Source: Aplidium turbinatum
Taxonomy: Eukaryota > Chordata > Ascidiacea > Aplousobranchia > Polyclinidae
NCBI GenBank assembly: GCA_918807975.1
Contig: OU964919.1
Coordinates: 16,014,001-16,078,000, forward strand
Length of the DNA stretch: 64,000 nt
Direction: 5' to 3'
Shown: piece by piece, positions 11,207 to 22,762 of the stretch
How the letters are laid out: every line of letters begins with the position of its first letter
Position numbering within the stretch: the stretch's first letter is position 1
The notes under the pieces: model-generated
Told to the model about the DNA's origin: nothing
Databases searched by the model: none
What the model saw: the letters and a program-made list of their open reading frames with translations, nothing else
Position numbers and translations under genes: made by a program

Positions 11207-12040
11207 CTGGGGGGCCTCCCCCAGAAAATTTTGAAAAATTACTTCGAATTTGGTGCATTCTGAGAGCATTTTCAACAAAAATGTGGGTATGAATATTCCT
11301 GTAAAATGGCGCTGTCAGGTGGCATAGCAAAAGGATAAGATCATGTTTTCTTCGGCATTTTTCGGAAATAAGGCTAGACGTTTTCATGATATCCCAGTAT
11401 GGTTTTAGTTTAGACTTTATCCATTTCTTTCTCACTATAATAGGCTTACAGAACACTATGCTACATTGGCATACCTGGGGTGGGGTAGGTGGATTGGGCC
11501 ATGTATTTCGTATTGGCTTAGTCTATATTGTTAATTGCTTTGACAGAGCAATGCAAAACATATTAAATGGCTTAATCTACGTCGTTAACTACTAAAACAT
11601 TTTAAAGGGGGGGGGGGCCATGGCCCAATGGCCCCCCCCCCCTGCGTACGCTAGTGAATACACCTAGATTATTTACAGAGTCTGTGAACACAATTTCAGA
11701 TTTTCTTAGATGTAGCAGAGGAGCTCGTGAAAGATAAAAGTTTTTGGTGAGACTAACACACCAAATGGCCTTTTAGAATTGAAAGTAATTTCATGTTTAA
11801 CAGCATACTCGTGGCAAACATCTAACAAATTTTTGTAAGCCGCACAAACTAGGCGAGATGCAGCAAATGTCATCAGCAAACATAATATGATTTAAACTAG
11901 AGTTCCCGACATAGCAACCAATTTTTGTTTTACTGAGCTCATAAGAAAGCTGATCAATATTTACAGCAAAAAGATAGGGCCTTAACATATTGTCTGACTC
12001 CATTGGACACAATAAATGATTGGGACAGGTGACCTCCCCA

Positions 12041-13110
12041 CCTTCATCGCATGGTTTGTTTACACTACCAGTATTCCATTAACGAACAAAATAGGCTACT
12101 TAGGCAAGTTACGTGTGATAAGCGTTTTAAACAAAAAATGATGATTAACTTTGAGGCTTTTGAAGCATCCAAAAACCGTTTATGAAATCTGTCCGCGTCT
12201 GTAACCCGGCAAACTTTTAAATCAACCTCATAAAACTTGACTTTTTCTGGTAAAATCTGTAGGCTATCAGCAAGCAGCAACGTGTTAAGCATTGCCATTG
12301 TATTTAGCAACATATATTTCGAAAATATGGTTTTGTAACTTCATGGTTAGCTATACATGTAGCCTACTTTAAAAAATTAAGCTATTTAAACAACTCACGC
12401 TTAAACGAACTCAAAAAGCTCTTCATCTCGTTTACTTTCCACTTCACAAATGTGTTTGTAGTTTCATTAGGTGACGTCATTTGATGGAAAATTAACGTAA
12501 AACTTTAGATCTTTCTGTAGCCTACTTTGTTCAATAATGGCACTCAGAGTCATCTATTTTTCAACTTTGAGAAGCATTTTACGTCGAAATTCTTGATCGC
12601 ACACTCATTCAAATTCAAACTTATTCGATTTGTGATGTATTGAGTGATTACGACAAGGTAAACCAGTAACGAAGCTAGAAAGAAAATATTGTGAGAGCAA
12701 ATGAAACTGTTGCAGGGTAAATGTCATCCAACATGAATGATAATACTGTAGTTTTAAACTGTTGTAGTGATATTGAAGCATGATTTTGGGGGCGGGGGAA
12801 AGATACGTGGCTACAACCCTGATGTAAACAATATGTTTTGAATACCGCGGAATATGTAGGCTTACATCGAAAACAATCATCCTTTTGGTAATTGGTCGTC
12901 GTTTGTATGCGGTGTTTACATTAACTTTGTTTTTTATTAGTTATTGGGGTTTGACAAGTTTAGCATTGCAATAAAAAAATAAATTGTAAACTTTACTCCA
13001 ATGACAATTTATTAAGTTTCTGTTCATTGAACAAGCATGCGTATTGTCAGAAATAACAGTTAGCTACTTATATTCAAGAAGTTGAAATTTGTCACATTTT
13101 TGTAAATATT
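12041..13110. other. no recognisable gene
   Basis: A minus-strand frame at 12065-12313 (82 codons) has no recognised domain and no splice context that convinces me. The rest is AT-rich, with fragments typical of repeat debris. Confidence 0.35.
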
Positions 13111-13119
13111 TTCAGATTT

Positions 13120-13148
13120 CTGATGAGGGCTTAAGTTAAACCGAAAAC
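13120..13148 (+). ncRNA. hammerhead-ribozyme-like core, probably a Penelope-element tail
   Basis: CTGATGA (13120-13126) is followed 16 bases later by GAAA (13143-13146), in the order of the conserved hammerhead core. Such cores are known in Penelope-like retroelements. The stem II pairing here is weak, and I could not define stems I and III, so function is doubtful. Confidence 0.25.
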
Positions 13149-13159
13149 GTTCAACTGGT

Positions 13160-13560
13160 TGGTTGGTTTTGAATCTTTATCCTCGGACTGACAAAGCCTT
13201 GGTAGGTTAAGGGTTAAACTGTTAAAAGTATTTGTAAATATGTAAAATGTATTGTTGTGTCTTGTCTCTTTGGTACAAAAAACCAAACTCTCCAGAAACT
13301 ATAATAATAAATTGTAAAGTTGTAAGCTTCGCTAGTTCGACTCTCGGGGTCAGAGCTTGAGCAACGCATTATTAAGATTGCTCTCAGTTCAGCGGCACCT
13401 AATGGATGGAATAATTTCCAGACAACAATCGAAAACTTCACTCTGCCAATCTCGGCAACCGTCCTGACTCCTGCGTCATAGCCTACGTCTCTATAAATAT
13501 GCGAAACTACCAAAAAAATCTATCAAGGTTTTTGTCAGTCCGAAGATAAAGATTCAAAAT
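13160..13560 (+). repeat. tRNA-derived SINE with inverted partial copy
   Basis: About 13335-13560 reads in SINE orientation: B-box-like GTTCGACTCTC, then GAGCAACGCATT, TTCAGCGGCACC, ATGGATGGAATAATT, CAACAATCGAAAACTTCAC, TGCCAATCTCGGCAACCGTC, and the 3' end CAGTCCGAAGATAAAGATTC. The left end (13163-13190) carries the same 3' end inverted (GAATCTTTATCCTCGGACTG), so the unit looks like a fold-back or a pair of head-on copies. Confidence 0.65.
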
Positions 13561-13569
13561 CTACCAAAA

Positions 13570-14690
13570 AGGCGCGGCTGAGGCTAAGCGTTACAGAGTT
13601 GATAAGCTTTCCTCAGGAAAAAAAATTGGTTTAAACTAGCGACAACCTCTTTTTAAATTTAAGAATGTGTTTTACCAAAATTGCTATCCTTGAAACGTTT
13701 TTTCAACACACCTAAGTTAGTTGAATTTGCAATGTTTGATCTAAAATTGAAGAAAATTTCGGTTTGGAAAATTTACTCGTGCATATGTGGCATGTTGCCA
13801 ACTCTGTAGCTTCTGCAGCTTTTCTCACGTTTCCTGGAATCTTACTGCCATTGTGAAATCTGTGCTTGCTAGGAATTTGAAACGCCGGCTAGAATTTGGG
13901 CGTGTTTTTTATAGGCCTGCAGCCTTTTCTTATGTTTCCTTGCATCCCAGTGCCGTTGTGAAATGTGTGTTTGTTAGAATTCGAAACGCTAGAATTTTGG
14001 CGTTGCCTTAGAATTTGACCACTTCGTAGGGCTTGATATAAGTTATACATTGTTTTACGTCGTTTCAGCTTTGTGCATCTGCCGCATGTTGCATTGCCTG
14101 GAGCACTGCGCTTACCTTAAAATCAACCGCTTAGTGCTAAAACAGAAAGTCTGTATCAGTAGGCTATGGTTTTGGTCAGTCAATTGGGTGGTGTGTTATT
14201 TTAGTCAGTTCACCTCTGGATTCTTTATCATAGTTTAGTTTTCATGTCCGGAATCAGTTCAATCGGCTCTATTTGTTATCAAGGCATAATTTGGCTGCGA
14301 CGTTCTCAATCTGGAAGTTCCGTTCGTTACTTTCTTTGCAATAAACTCGTAACCGCAGAAGAATAACATACCATTCCTCAGATCATCCCCACTACCAAGC
14401 TGGTACTGGGGATGTTTCTGTAGCATTACAGCTAGATATGGGCAGATGTTCAGACAATCCTACGTCCGCTACACCAATCTTCCAGTTTTCTTGCAAACTT
14501 GGGCAGGATATTATTTTTGAGTTTGCGTATTTTTTCCGATTTTCTGGATGCTTGTCTTTTGCAACTATTTTTTTTGTTTATTTTTGGGCTTAATTTTGAG
14601 AATGAAATACAGCAACAAAAGGAAAAGGAGGCAAAACCGTAATGGTCAAGGACGTGTAGCCTATAGGCTATGTACAAGATCTTTTATGGT
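13570..14690. other. no recognisable gene
   Basis: Contains a loosely duplicated stretch (about 13790-13870 and 13915-13990, with shared TTTCCTGGAATCTTACTGCC / TTTCCTTGCATCCCAGTGCC and GTGAAAT.TGTG.TTG). No coding family was recognised. Confidence 0.35.
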
Positions 14691-14696
14691 AGGCTA

Positions 14697-14880
14697 TATC
14701 AGTTCAGTTTGTTTTTATTTCTGACCATCACAACGAAAAAACAATATATGACAACCATAGCAGAGGTCTAGAAAAAGGTAGGAGCGACAAAACGCGGACG
14801 TTATGACGTGCATGACACCAAAACAGGAAAATCAATTTGAAATATGGCACGGTCGCAACACCTCAATGTATGGATCGATG
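14697..14880 (-). mobile_element. LINE/SINE tail family A
   Basis: Carries the family signature TCAGTTTGTTTTTATTTCTG, AAAAGGTAGGAGCGACAAAA and GGCACGGTCGCAACACCT in the same orientation as the 7490 and 16428 copies. Confidence 0.7.
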
Positions 14881-15733
14881 ATTCGATGAATATAATTAGG
14901 CGCCGCCACCTAACCTGATAGTTGAAACAAGTAGCCTAGATGAATTAACTGAAAAAGTCTGTCTAGACGACTGAACCTATCAACTATTACAAAAACCTTC
15001 ATCGTTTTTGAACTTTTTTTTTGATTTTTGAGATCATTAAAATGCAATGACAAGGTAGGACGCACAGAGCGGCACTGAAGACCTGTAATCACTTGTAATT
15101 TATTGAATTGAAAAACCACTAACGTCCGTTGACTCCGGTACAGTTTTTTGAGCTTGATTTTTATGTTTACTTGCTTGTTTTGTTAAATAACCTGGCAACG
15201 CTGATGTTTGACAACTTTTTTTGCATAAAAAGACTATTTTGTCGCAGTTTCCCGCCTTTTTGGCATCTAGGTTTAGGATTAAGAGTAGGGTTGCCAGATT
15301 GGGCGCTTTTACGCCCAATTGGGCTACTTTTGATTTCTCCAGGCGCCAAAAATTCGCGTAGGGCGCGCTTTTTTAGTTGGCACCCAATTGGGCTACTTTT
15401 TTTTAAATCATTAGTTAAACTACCATTCAACGTTTTATAGGCAGAGAAAACTTTTTCTCGAACTCTAATGATTTCTGAAAGTTCCTTGGTTTTATGTTAT
15501 CTGAATTGTTTTTAAATATAATATAACTTTTTATGTAAAAATTGTATCATGTTTAAGATGTTTACCTAATTCGTAGTTATTTCATTGAGGAGCAGCGTTT
15601 TTGGAGGCCTCGGTCAGGCAGGGCTACCAATTTGGTACGTAAAAAGATGCCAATTTTCAAAAATGTGCATGTTTATAGGCTTTAATATCTGGCAATCTTG
15701 GCAACTTAAGTGATCCAGGCAGTGGTGCGGTGG

Positions 15734-16384
15734 TGCCTCTCCTAGTGTTTTTCCACTAGATCTAGTGTTTTTGGATTGCATCTAGTGTCTTTTTTTGCTA
15801 TCTAGTGTTTTTTAGCGATTTACCGCTATGTTGTGTGCATAAGTTTGGACAGTGTTCAAAGTAGCCTTACCTATTTTTTGTTTGACTGCATCGATGTGTT
15901 TGTAGTGCTTTTCAAAGTGGACACGAGTTTTTGTCTGGTTACACCTATTGATGACCAAATTTGAGATATTTAGCATAAATACTTTAAAAAATACACACAA
16001 ATAACTGTGAAAAGTGTTCAAAGTAGACTAAAGTAAGTGGCGTAGCCTACCATGATAGGTTAGGCTTACATTTAGTCAGCTTACATTTGATGAGTGTGGA
16101 GTTCTTATGGACTACACTACCTCAGAGATGATGGTGAGTAATCTTGCGTTTTTGACAATATATTTGCAAAGGCCAAATTTGGGAAAAATTTGAAAAGTTT
16201 GGGAAAATTTTATTTGCCCCCTCAAAATATTTTACCCTCCTATGGCTATGACTTCAGGGCTCCCACTTTCAAGGAAATTCAGTTCTATTTTGGAATTTTA
16301 AGAACTTTTAGCACTCACTGTCACTAACGCCAGTGGCTGTCATTTTATTCAAATCTAGTACTTTTCCATGACAAGAGAGTGGCA
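15734..16384. mobile_element. TCTAGTGTTTTT-repeat element, copy A (about 650 bp)
   Basis: Starts with 3-5 spaced copies of TCTAGTGTTTTT and ends ...CATGACAAGAGAGTGGCA. It is homologous along its whole length to 17083-18783, with shared AAGTTTGGACAGTGTTCAAA, ATGACCAAATTTGAGATATT and TTTTTGACAATATATTTGCA. The ends are roughly inverted (TGCCACTCT). No open frame of note. Confidence 0.75.
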
Positions 16385-16427
16385 ACAGTGGATCCAGGTT
16401 TTCATAAAAATGCAGTGGACATCAGTT

Positions 16428-16760
16428 CAGTTTGTTTTTATTTCTGACGATCACAACGAAAAACAATAGCCTATATTTCAAACATAGCAAGGGTCTAGAA
16501 AAAGGTAGAAGCAACAAAACATGGACGCTATGTGCATGACGCCAAAGCAGGACAATCAGTTATGGCATGGTCGCAACACCTTAATAAAGTTTTTACAAAT
16601 GTAGGAAGATGAGAAAAGAAAAGCTAGTGAAATTTTTTTTAACAATTTATATGAGTAAAAAAAAAGATTGTTTCTACGTTGATTGACCAAGATAGGTTAT
16701 CAAAACTGTTGATGGTCTTGAAGGGAACACTCTTGATGCGTTAGCTCATCACGAAAAGCA
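16428..16760 (-). mobile_element. LINE/SINE tail family A, uninterrupted copy
   Basis: Has both the tail signature (TTTTTATTTCTGACGATCAC) and the distal piece (GATGGTCTTGAAGGGAACAC, TTGATGCGTTAGCTCATCAC) that is split at 7490-8540. It shows what the empty site of that insertion looked like. Confidence 0.7.
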
Positions 16761-17082
16761 ATTAAACCATTTTTTGTGTTGCTTGGTGTGGAACCGGTAT
16801 ATACTTGTTGGTAGTTATTTTAACGAACAGTTAAGTGAATGCATGGTTGCCAATCTGTCTGAAAGATGTGAAGAACTGGAAAAACACTTATAATTTGGGA
16901 CTGATGATCAAGCGTTCTTGGAGAATTTTGTATAATAGCCTATCTCTTTGCTTGGGCTCCGATTTGGGCTCCATTTTAGAACCCCAAAAAAAATTGGGCT
17001 ACTTTTGGGCTACTTTTTGTATAAGCTTGGGCTCTTTTTTACATTAACCTCTGGCAATCCTAATTAGGAGTATATATAGTGG

Positions 17083-18783
17083 TGCCACTCTTAGTGTTTT
17101 TCCACTAGATCTAGTGTTTTTGGGTTGCATCTAGTGTTCTAGTGTTTTTTTAGTCATTTAGCGCTATGTTGCTGTGCACTGTGAATAAGTTTGGACAGTG
17201 TTCAAAGTAGCCCCACCTATTTTTTTGTTTGGCTGCATCAATGTGTTTGTAGTGCTTTGCAATGTGGACACGAGTTTTTTGTTTGGTTACACCCAGTGCT
17301 GTATTCGTAAAAAAAGCACAGGGTATACTGTCAGATTTGCCAAAATGATGAATAATACACATTACACAACTTGCAAAATACAATCTTTACTCTACCATAA
17401 CATGAATTATCAACATCAAAATTGGATGAGAGGTATCAAATTGTTTATTTTTTTATGAATACATTCCAAACAGCCTGCCGAGAGGAATCTACATCTTTAT
17501 CCTCTTTACAAATTTAGGATCTAGTATCCTTAGCTGATTGGTGGTTTAGTAGCCAGGATCTTACTTGTTTTAAGCGGTGAATTGAGCCACAGGTAGTCCA
17601 TTGCAATTAATAAACATCAAACAGCTCACATTATCAATGAGCAAAGATGCTCTTAAACCTTAGATAATATTGTTCATTAAGCTGAAACCACGTTCATATT
17701 CTGCTGTCGAATAAGGTAAAGTTAAAATAGCTGTCAAGAGAGACTTCAAATTATTATACACAATTTTAACTTTTTCCCTAAAGTCCTATAATTCTTGGAT
17801 TGACTGTATTTCATTAATGTCAAAGCGTTTACAAATATTCTTCTCACCTCTGCTTCTCCATAATGCAAATTTCCTTCTATCATTTTTCAGGTTGCAAGTT
17901 AGCAATATCGACCAGTAGCTGACCATTGTCAGTGTCAGCATTAGTGCAAAGTCTCATTTGCATTCTGCTAACAATGCTCTGAATGAATTAATTTGCGTTA
18001 ATTGGCACCATTTTAGAATTCTGTATCAGAGGAATATTTCTGAACATTAAATTATCCTTCGCTGCTAAAGCCAACTGTGTTTTTTCTCCCGGATTTTCCT
18101 TGAAACTCTCAATAATTCGTATTGTCCTTTTTATTAAAAGTTCGGCTCTAGGTAAAGTTGTACTTCGAGACTGACGTTCAATTGATAGCATGGATAATTC
18201 TTGCACAACATTATACAATCATTAGGAATCAGTAAGGATAGCATAGGCGCTCTCTTTGGAAAACCAGAGGGTATACTATTAGTTGCTCGAATACAGCACT
18301 GGTTACACCCAATGATGACCAAATTTGAGATATTTAGCATAATAAATAAATACTTTAAAAAATACACACAAATGACTGTGAAAAGTGTTCAAAGTAGACT
18401 AAAGTAGGTAACGTAGCCTAATGGTAGGCTTACATTTGATGAGTGGAGTTCTTAGACTACACTACCTCAGAGATTGTGAGTAATATTGCGTTTTTGACAA
18501 TATATTTGCAAAGACCAAATTTGCGGAAAATTTTGAGCAAATTTTGTTCGCCCCCCAAAATGTTTTACTCTCCTACGGCTATGACTTCAGGCTCTCACTT
18601 TCAAAGAAATTTAGTTCTATTTTGAAATTTTAAGGACTTTTAACACTCACTAACGCCATTGGCTGTCATTTTTGTACATTATGCATGTAAATGATTGTGT
18701 ATTTATGATAAACTAGTGTTTTTTTGGCAATGTAGTGTTTTTTTCAGTCAAATCTAGTACTTTTCCATGACAACAGAGTGGCA
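17083..18783. mobile_element. TCTAGTGTTTTT-repeat element, copy B, carrying a hAT insertion
   Basis: Starts TGCCACTCTTAGTG and ends CATGACAACAGAGTGGCA. It is collinear with copy A on both sides of the 1-kb insertion at 17294-18301. The right end again has spaced CTAGTGTTTTTTT / GTAGTGTTTTTTT units, so such subterminal repeats occur at both ends. Confidence 0.8.
17294..18301 (-). mobile_element. hAT element nested in copy B
   Basis: Ends CAGTGCTGTATTCG and CGAATACAGCACTG, with a perfect 8-bp duplication GTTACACC (17286-17293 and 18302-18309). The minus strand at about 17560-17760 carries the remains of the C-terminal hAT dimerisation region (NLKSLLTAILTLPYSTAEYE, RGFSLMNNI). Most of the transposase is gone. 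Confidence 0.88.
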
Positions 18784-18822
18784 ACATTGTAGGACTAGGT
18801 TTAGGTTAGGTTCCATGTAAAG

Positions 18823-19869
18823 CAGGGGTGTGCAACCTTTGTTACAGGAGGGCCAGATATGAATAACTGAGTGAAACCGCGGGCCGCACGTTTATTTAAC
18901 ATATGATTTCTAGTAGTTACAGGCACAAAAGAGTAGTTTTTTTGATTTATATTATTCTTATATTAGGGGTTATCTCCTTCCAGAAATAATAAGTTAGGAC
19001 GCATAAATTTCTAAAGATAACTGAGCTTCAAATTTATTGTCACACCGTCTTTAAACGAGCTCAGTGAGACGTTTGCAGCTGGCTTCTTTTTCCGACGGCT
19101 TTTTCCAAATTTACTTTAATGGAAGTGATCGCAATTCGAAGTCTATTTTCCAAGTGTTCGTCTGTCAGAACCGATCAATAGGGAGATTTCATGACGCCGG
19201 TTTTAGAGAAAAATGTTCGCACAAATACGTTGAGCCAAAAAGTGCCATTTTTGAAGCCATGTATTTTTGAAATGTGGAAAGTCATCTTAGTTGAAATGTT
19301 TTCGGTAAAAATCGCCAAGATTCATTTCTAAATAGTTTGCTTTCAAATCCGTTTTCTCTTGAAGATCAATCAGTTCAAGTTATATTTTCTGGTGCTTTGT
19401 TAATGTCTGTGTTGAATGGCGAAGCGAATATACCAAACAAATGTTCATGAGATTTGAAGTCCTTGAAACGAGCCAAAAATTCATACAACAATTTTTCAAG
19501 TTGGTCAGCAAATTCAGTTTTCTTCTCAGGATGCATTCCATAGTCTCAAAGTTAGAAAGTGGAAAAGATTTCCTGTCTGTACGTGAGCTTTCCAAAGTCG
19601 TACTTTGTTCATAATGCCTTTTACGTGACCATACATTTTTACGTTCCACATAATTAAATACAATGGATTAGCGGTGGCTGGTGGGAGACTTCTAAAATGA
19701 TTAACAGAAGGTGCGAAATCTACAATAATCCACTCCACAATGAATTGTTCACACGTACCAGACTAAACTGAATTATAAACACGTTTCGCGGGCCGCACAC
19801 AATTCAAAATTGGCACATCTTCGCGGGCCACATAATTTTTCTTCGCAGGCCGCACGTTGCACACCCCTG
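18823..19869 (-). mobile_element. hAT element of the GTF2IRD2-like transposase type, copy 1
   Basis: Ends CAGGGGTGTGCAACCT and AACGTTGCACACCCCTG, with subterminal GCGGGCCGCAC on both sides. The flanking octamers ATGTAAAG and ATGTAATT share the first six bases. The minus-strand interior holds transposase remnants of the hAT type domesticated in vertebrate GTF2IRD2 (for example [16 protein letters not shown] near 19480). It is a shorter, inverted relative of 53685-55189. Confidence 0.83.
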
Positions 19870-21150
19870 ATGTAATTTGTAGTTGGTGCTTGCAATCTGC
19901 AATATTTTTTTGAAAGTTTTTCTTATTTGAAGAAAGTATTGTCAGTGTTGCAAGGTGTTTTTAACTACCTAATTATAACTACTAAATAAATAGTATGTTC
20001 ATTAACGTGCTGGTAGGTCTTTCTATATCAATTTTTGTAGTTAGTATCTTTTTCTTCTCGGACTCGTTACCGGTAGTAATGAAAAATAAAATGATTGATG
20101 ATGTATTTATTTTGTTGAAGTCGATTCAAAATAATAGGAAATTATAGGAATGAACCATACCATAACCTGCAAATGCTAAAATTTTCCGCAACTGGGGAGC
20201 AAAACTGGTTGTCGGACCATTCAGAATGCGACAACTCACCAAGTGCTTCAACTCAGCAAGTTCATGTCAGCTACTGCAAAATCAGCAAATGCGATTGATG
20301 TGCTCACCTCGGACTTGCTTGGTCATCTCTTGTCAAACTTATTTTGTTGACTTGTGACATTCCAAGTTTCGGCTTGGTCAGTTTCATCATTTACCAACTT
20401 CAGCCACCGATTTGTCCCCTGAAAAGACCGAGAGAGAAAAATAGAACAAAGCCGAAGTCGCTGATCGGAGTTTCCGCAAACATTTTAAAATTTTCCCTTG
20501 AATTAATCATTGAATTTTTTGGGCCACCACATTATAAGCGTGACTTTTTTATGCAATTTTGTCTAAACATGTTAGTTGGAAGTATAGTTTGATAGGAAGT
20601 ACGTAGTTTGATAGGAAATAGAAGAAATAGATCATTCCAATGTGGCCGCTCGAATTACCCATAACTTTATAAGTAAATTTATGGTTTAGTAGAAGGCAAC
20701 GCACATGTCACTGTCAGTTTCACAGTTAACTTTGCTTCGAGCTTGTGTCTTCACTCGTTACAGTGACACTTGCAATTGCAAAAAAGCCACTTTCACTCAA
20801 ACGATGTAACAAACAACTATTGCTACTGAACTCCCTTTGGAGAATCTTCACCCTCCCAGTTTGAGAACAACTATTCTAGGCGCTACCAATGTATGAAGTA
20901 CGGTACATAGAAATTAGCTTATGCCTACAGATTAGTAGGCTAATAAATTCTATCAATTTATTTTGCAAACATCTTTTAGCCCAAATCATGAAAATGTTAA
21001 CGTGTCATGGAGTGAAATATTTGTTAATAAATTTTGAAAAGTAAATTAGTTCCGTTCTTTTTTCAGATCTGAGATATATATATCTAAAAATTGTCCGATC
21101 TGGATCTTAAAAACAAAAGCCTTTGGTATCATGCATGTTATGACATCTGT
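19870..21150. other. intergenic, nothing recognised
   Basis: Short unsupported frames only, with no repeat family identified. Confidence 0.4.
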
Positions 21151-22515
21151 CTTTTGTTGCTTTTACCTTTTTCTAGACTTCTGCTATGTTTGGCATATAT
21201 TGTTCAAGCCTCGAAACTGAAGGCGGCCATGGCCGCGATTAACTTACAAAAACCGACATTTTGTTCGCCGGGTCTCGCCTTTCCGTCGGCCGCATTTGTC
21301 CGCCATGAAGTTTCGAGAAAATTTTACGCAAGCGGCCTTGTGAATAAAGTACTTTGCCACTTATAATCACAAAGGATTAGAAAGCAGTCAAAGTATCCGA
21401 TAAATCAAAATACACCCTGTCTATGCTTGAACTGTTAACATTATTGATTGACCAAGCAGCTGATGTCTGACATCCGCAGGATGCAAGTGACATCACAATA
21501 CACTTTATTGATGCGATATATTCAGTCTTCAAAATTAGCGTCGGCAAATGGCGCATTAGCGTCGGCAATACAAATACCGATGCCACACGAGCGCTTGTAA
21601 GGTTAGGGTTAGACATTCCTCCCAGTCGTTATGGCACAGCACAGCCATAGATTTGTTCCTTAGTCAACACCCTGATGGATCTCCATGAAAAAGAAAGAGA
21701 CGTGTGGATTGGTATCAAAGCCCGAAAGCCGCAAAACGTGGACGCTTCATTGCGAACGGCAAATAAGTTGTAGATTTACAGCCAAGCGATGAGCCTCTTG
21801 ATGTGTCTGATTCCAGTGATGACGCGACAACCTCGTGCTCCGATACAGCATCTGATGATTCCGATTCTGACAGCTAGTTCTTTATCAAACAGACTTTGTG
21901 TTGTTTGCAGTATCCCAATTGTGCCGAAATTATGTTAGTGTATGCGTAAATCGAGGCAATCTTCTCGCAGGGAGCTATTAATTTGTTCCCGTTACCTGGT
22001 TGAGCAATTGACGTTATTTTATGATAATTCAACGTTGCTAGATGTCGAATTAATGTAAAACAAACGTAACTTTCTTATTGGGCATTGTTGTTACGCAATT
22101 AAACTCGCCCGGGAAAATTGAATCGATTTGTGCTGACTCGAACGTTGAATCAACCCAAAATTAACTTACTTTCCCCCCCGTGAGTTATTTAACGTGAATT
22201 ACTGTAACAGCGTGCGACGTGCGTATCTTGTAGCTCGCTTTATCGCTACTTTTGGCATTATTACCTCACAACAAATCAAACAGTGCGGTCGTGATAGACT
22301 ACTCTAGATATTTTTCACTTCTGCCGAAGAAAAAATGTGCTAATTTTGAAGACTGTATGTTGATGCGTGTCAAAGTTCCGATGGCCGCCATGTGCTTGTG
22401 ATTGGCCGCCGAACAGCTTGCTTCAGTCGGACACGTTTGGCCGCCGGAAAAAAAAGTTGTTTCGAGGCCTGTTGTTTTTTGTTGTGATGGTCCCAAATAA
22501 AAACAAACTGAACTG
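21150..22515 (+). mobile_element. LINE/SINE tail family A, interrupted
   Basis: Pieces at about 21185-21204 (TATGTTTGGCATATATTGTT) and 22472-22515 (TTGTTGTGATGGTC, AATAAAAACAAACTGAACTG) are continuous in the copy at 39770-39832. This shows that 21205-22471 is an insertion. Confidence 0.7.
21205..22471. mobile_element. DNA transposon with GCCTCGAAA ends and GTCCGCC subterminal motifs, copy 1
   Basis: Ends CAAGCCTCGAAACT and TTTCGAGGCCTG, the same as the element at 62023-63624. Several GGCGGCC/GTCCGCC motifs lie just inside both ends. The target duplication is not clear (TTGTT on each side at best). The interior shares two stretches with 24129-26497: 21800-21910 with 25590-25720, inverted, and 22200-22310 with 25160-25260, inverted. 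The plus strand at 21795-21880 encodes an acidic Ser/Asp-rich tail (DVSDSSDDATTSCSDTASDD) of an unidentified protein. Confidence 0.65.
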
Positions 22516-22762
22516 AAGTGTGTGAATTTTTTTACAGATTGGTGTTTACCAAAAACAATTTAATTATTTTTTTTTTTGAAAAAATGCGTATTTAAAAAAA
22601 AAAAACAATTGCAAAAAGAGATTGCTCCCTTCTGATACAGGCTATTATGTTATAACATTTGTTGTACAATTACTTTGGCAAAGTCTTAATATGCTTATAC
22701 GTTTGTTTTTGAAGACTTTAATTTAAGGTCAAATAAGCATATTGATTTTAATATTAATCATC

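Larger units (their letters stand above)
9487..11656. mobile_element. hAT-type element inserted in the LINE (outer shell of a nest)
   Basis: Ends CAGTGGCGTACGCAGG and CCTGCGTACGCTAGTG, with a perfect 8-bp target duplication AATACACC (9479-9486 and 11657-11664). With the inner insertion removed it is about 0.6 kb and non-coding. Its right part (11215-11370) matches 8080-8220. Confidence 0.88.
8893..12040 (-). mobile_element. LINE (non-LTR retrotransposon) 3' portion, split by a 2.2-kb DNA transposon
   Basis: The host element lies at 11657-12040 and 8893-9486, and 9487-11656 is an insertion. On the minus strand, the right part encodes reverse-transcriptase sequence with LRPYLFAVNIDQLS and MFADDICCISPSLCGLQK (FADD in place of the catalytic YADD). 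The left part encodes the usual C-terminal region (LWNKFRSSSVKRLRVAYNDS, FRILHNLPRYVSAHKYQV). The 3' tail reads AAATAAATAATAAATAAAAT. Several frame breaks make it inactive. The clade is probably in the jockey/L2-like group, but I cannot assign it firmly. Confidence 0.85.
15287..17061. mobile_element. composite element with GGTTGCCAG inverted ends and repeated TTGGGCTACTTTT
   Basis: Begins AGGGTTGCCAGATTGGGC and ends CTCTGGCAATCCT. Just inside both ends are repeated TTGGGCTACTTTT units (15318, 15398, 16996, 17010). Two other repeats sit inside (15734-16384 and 16428-16760). No target duplication was clear, so the boundaries are provisional. Confidence 0.55.
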
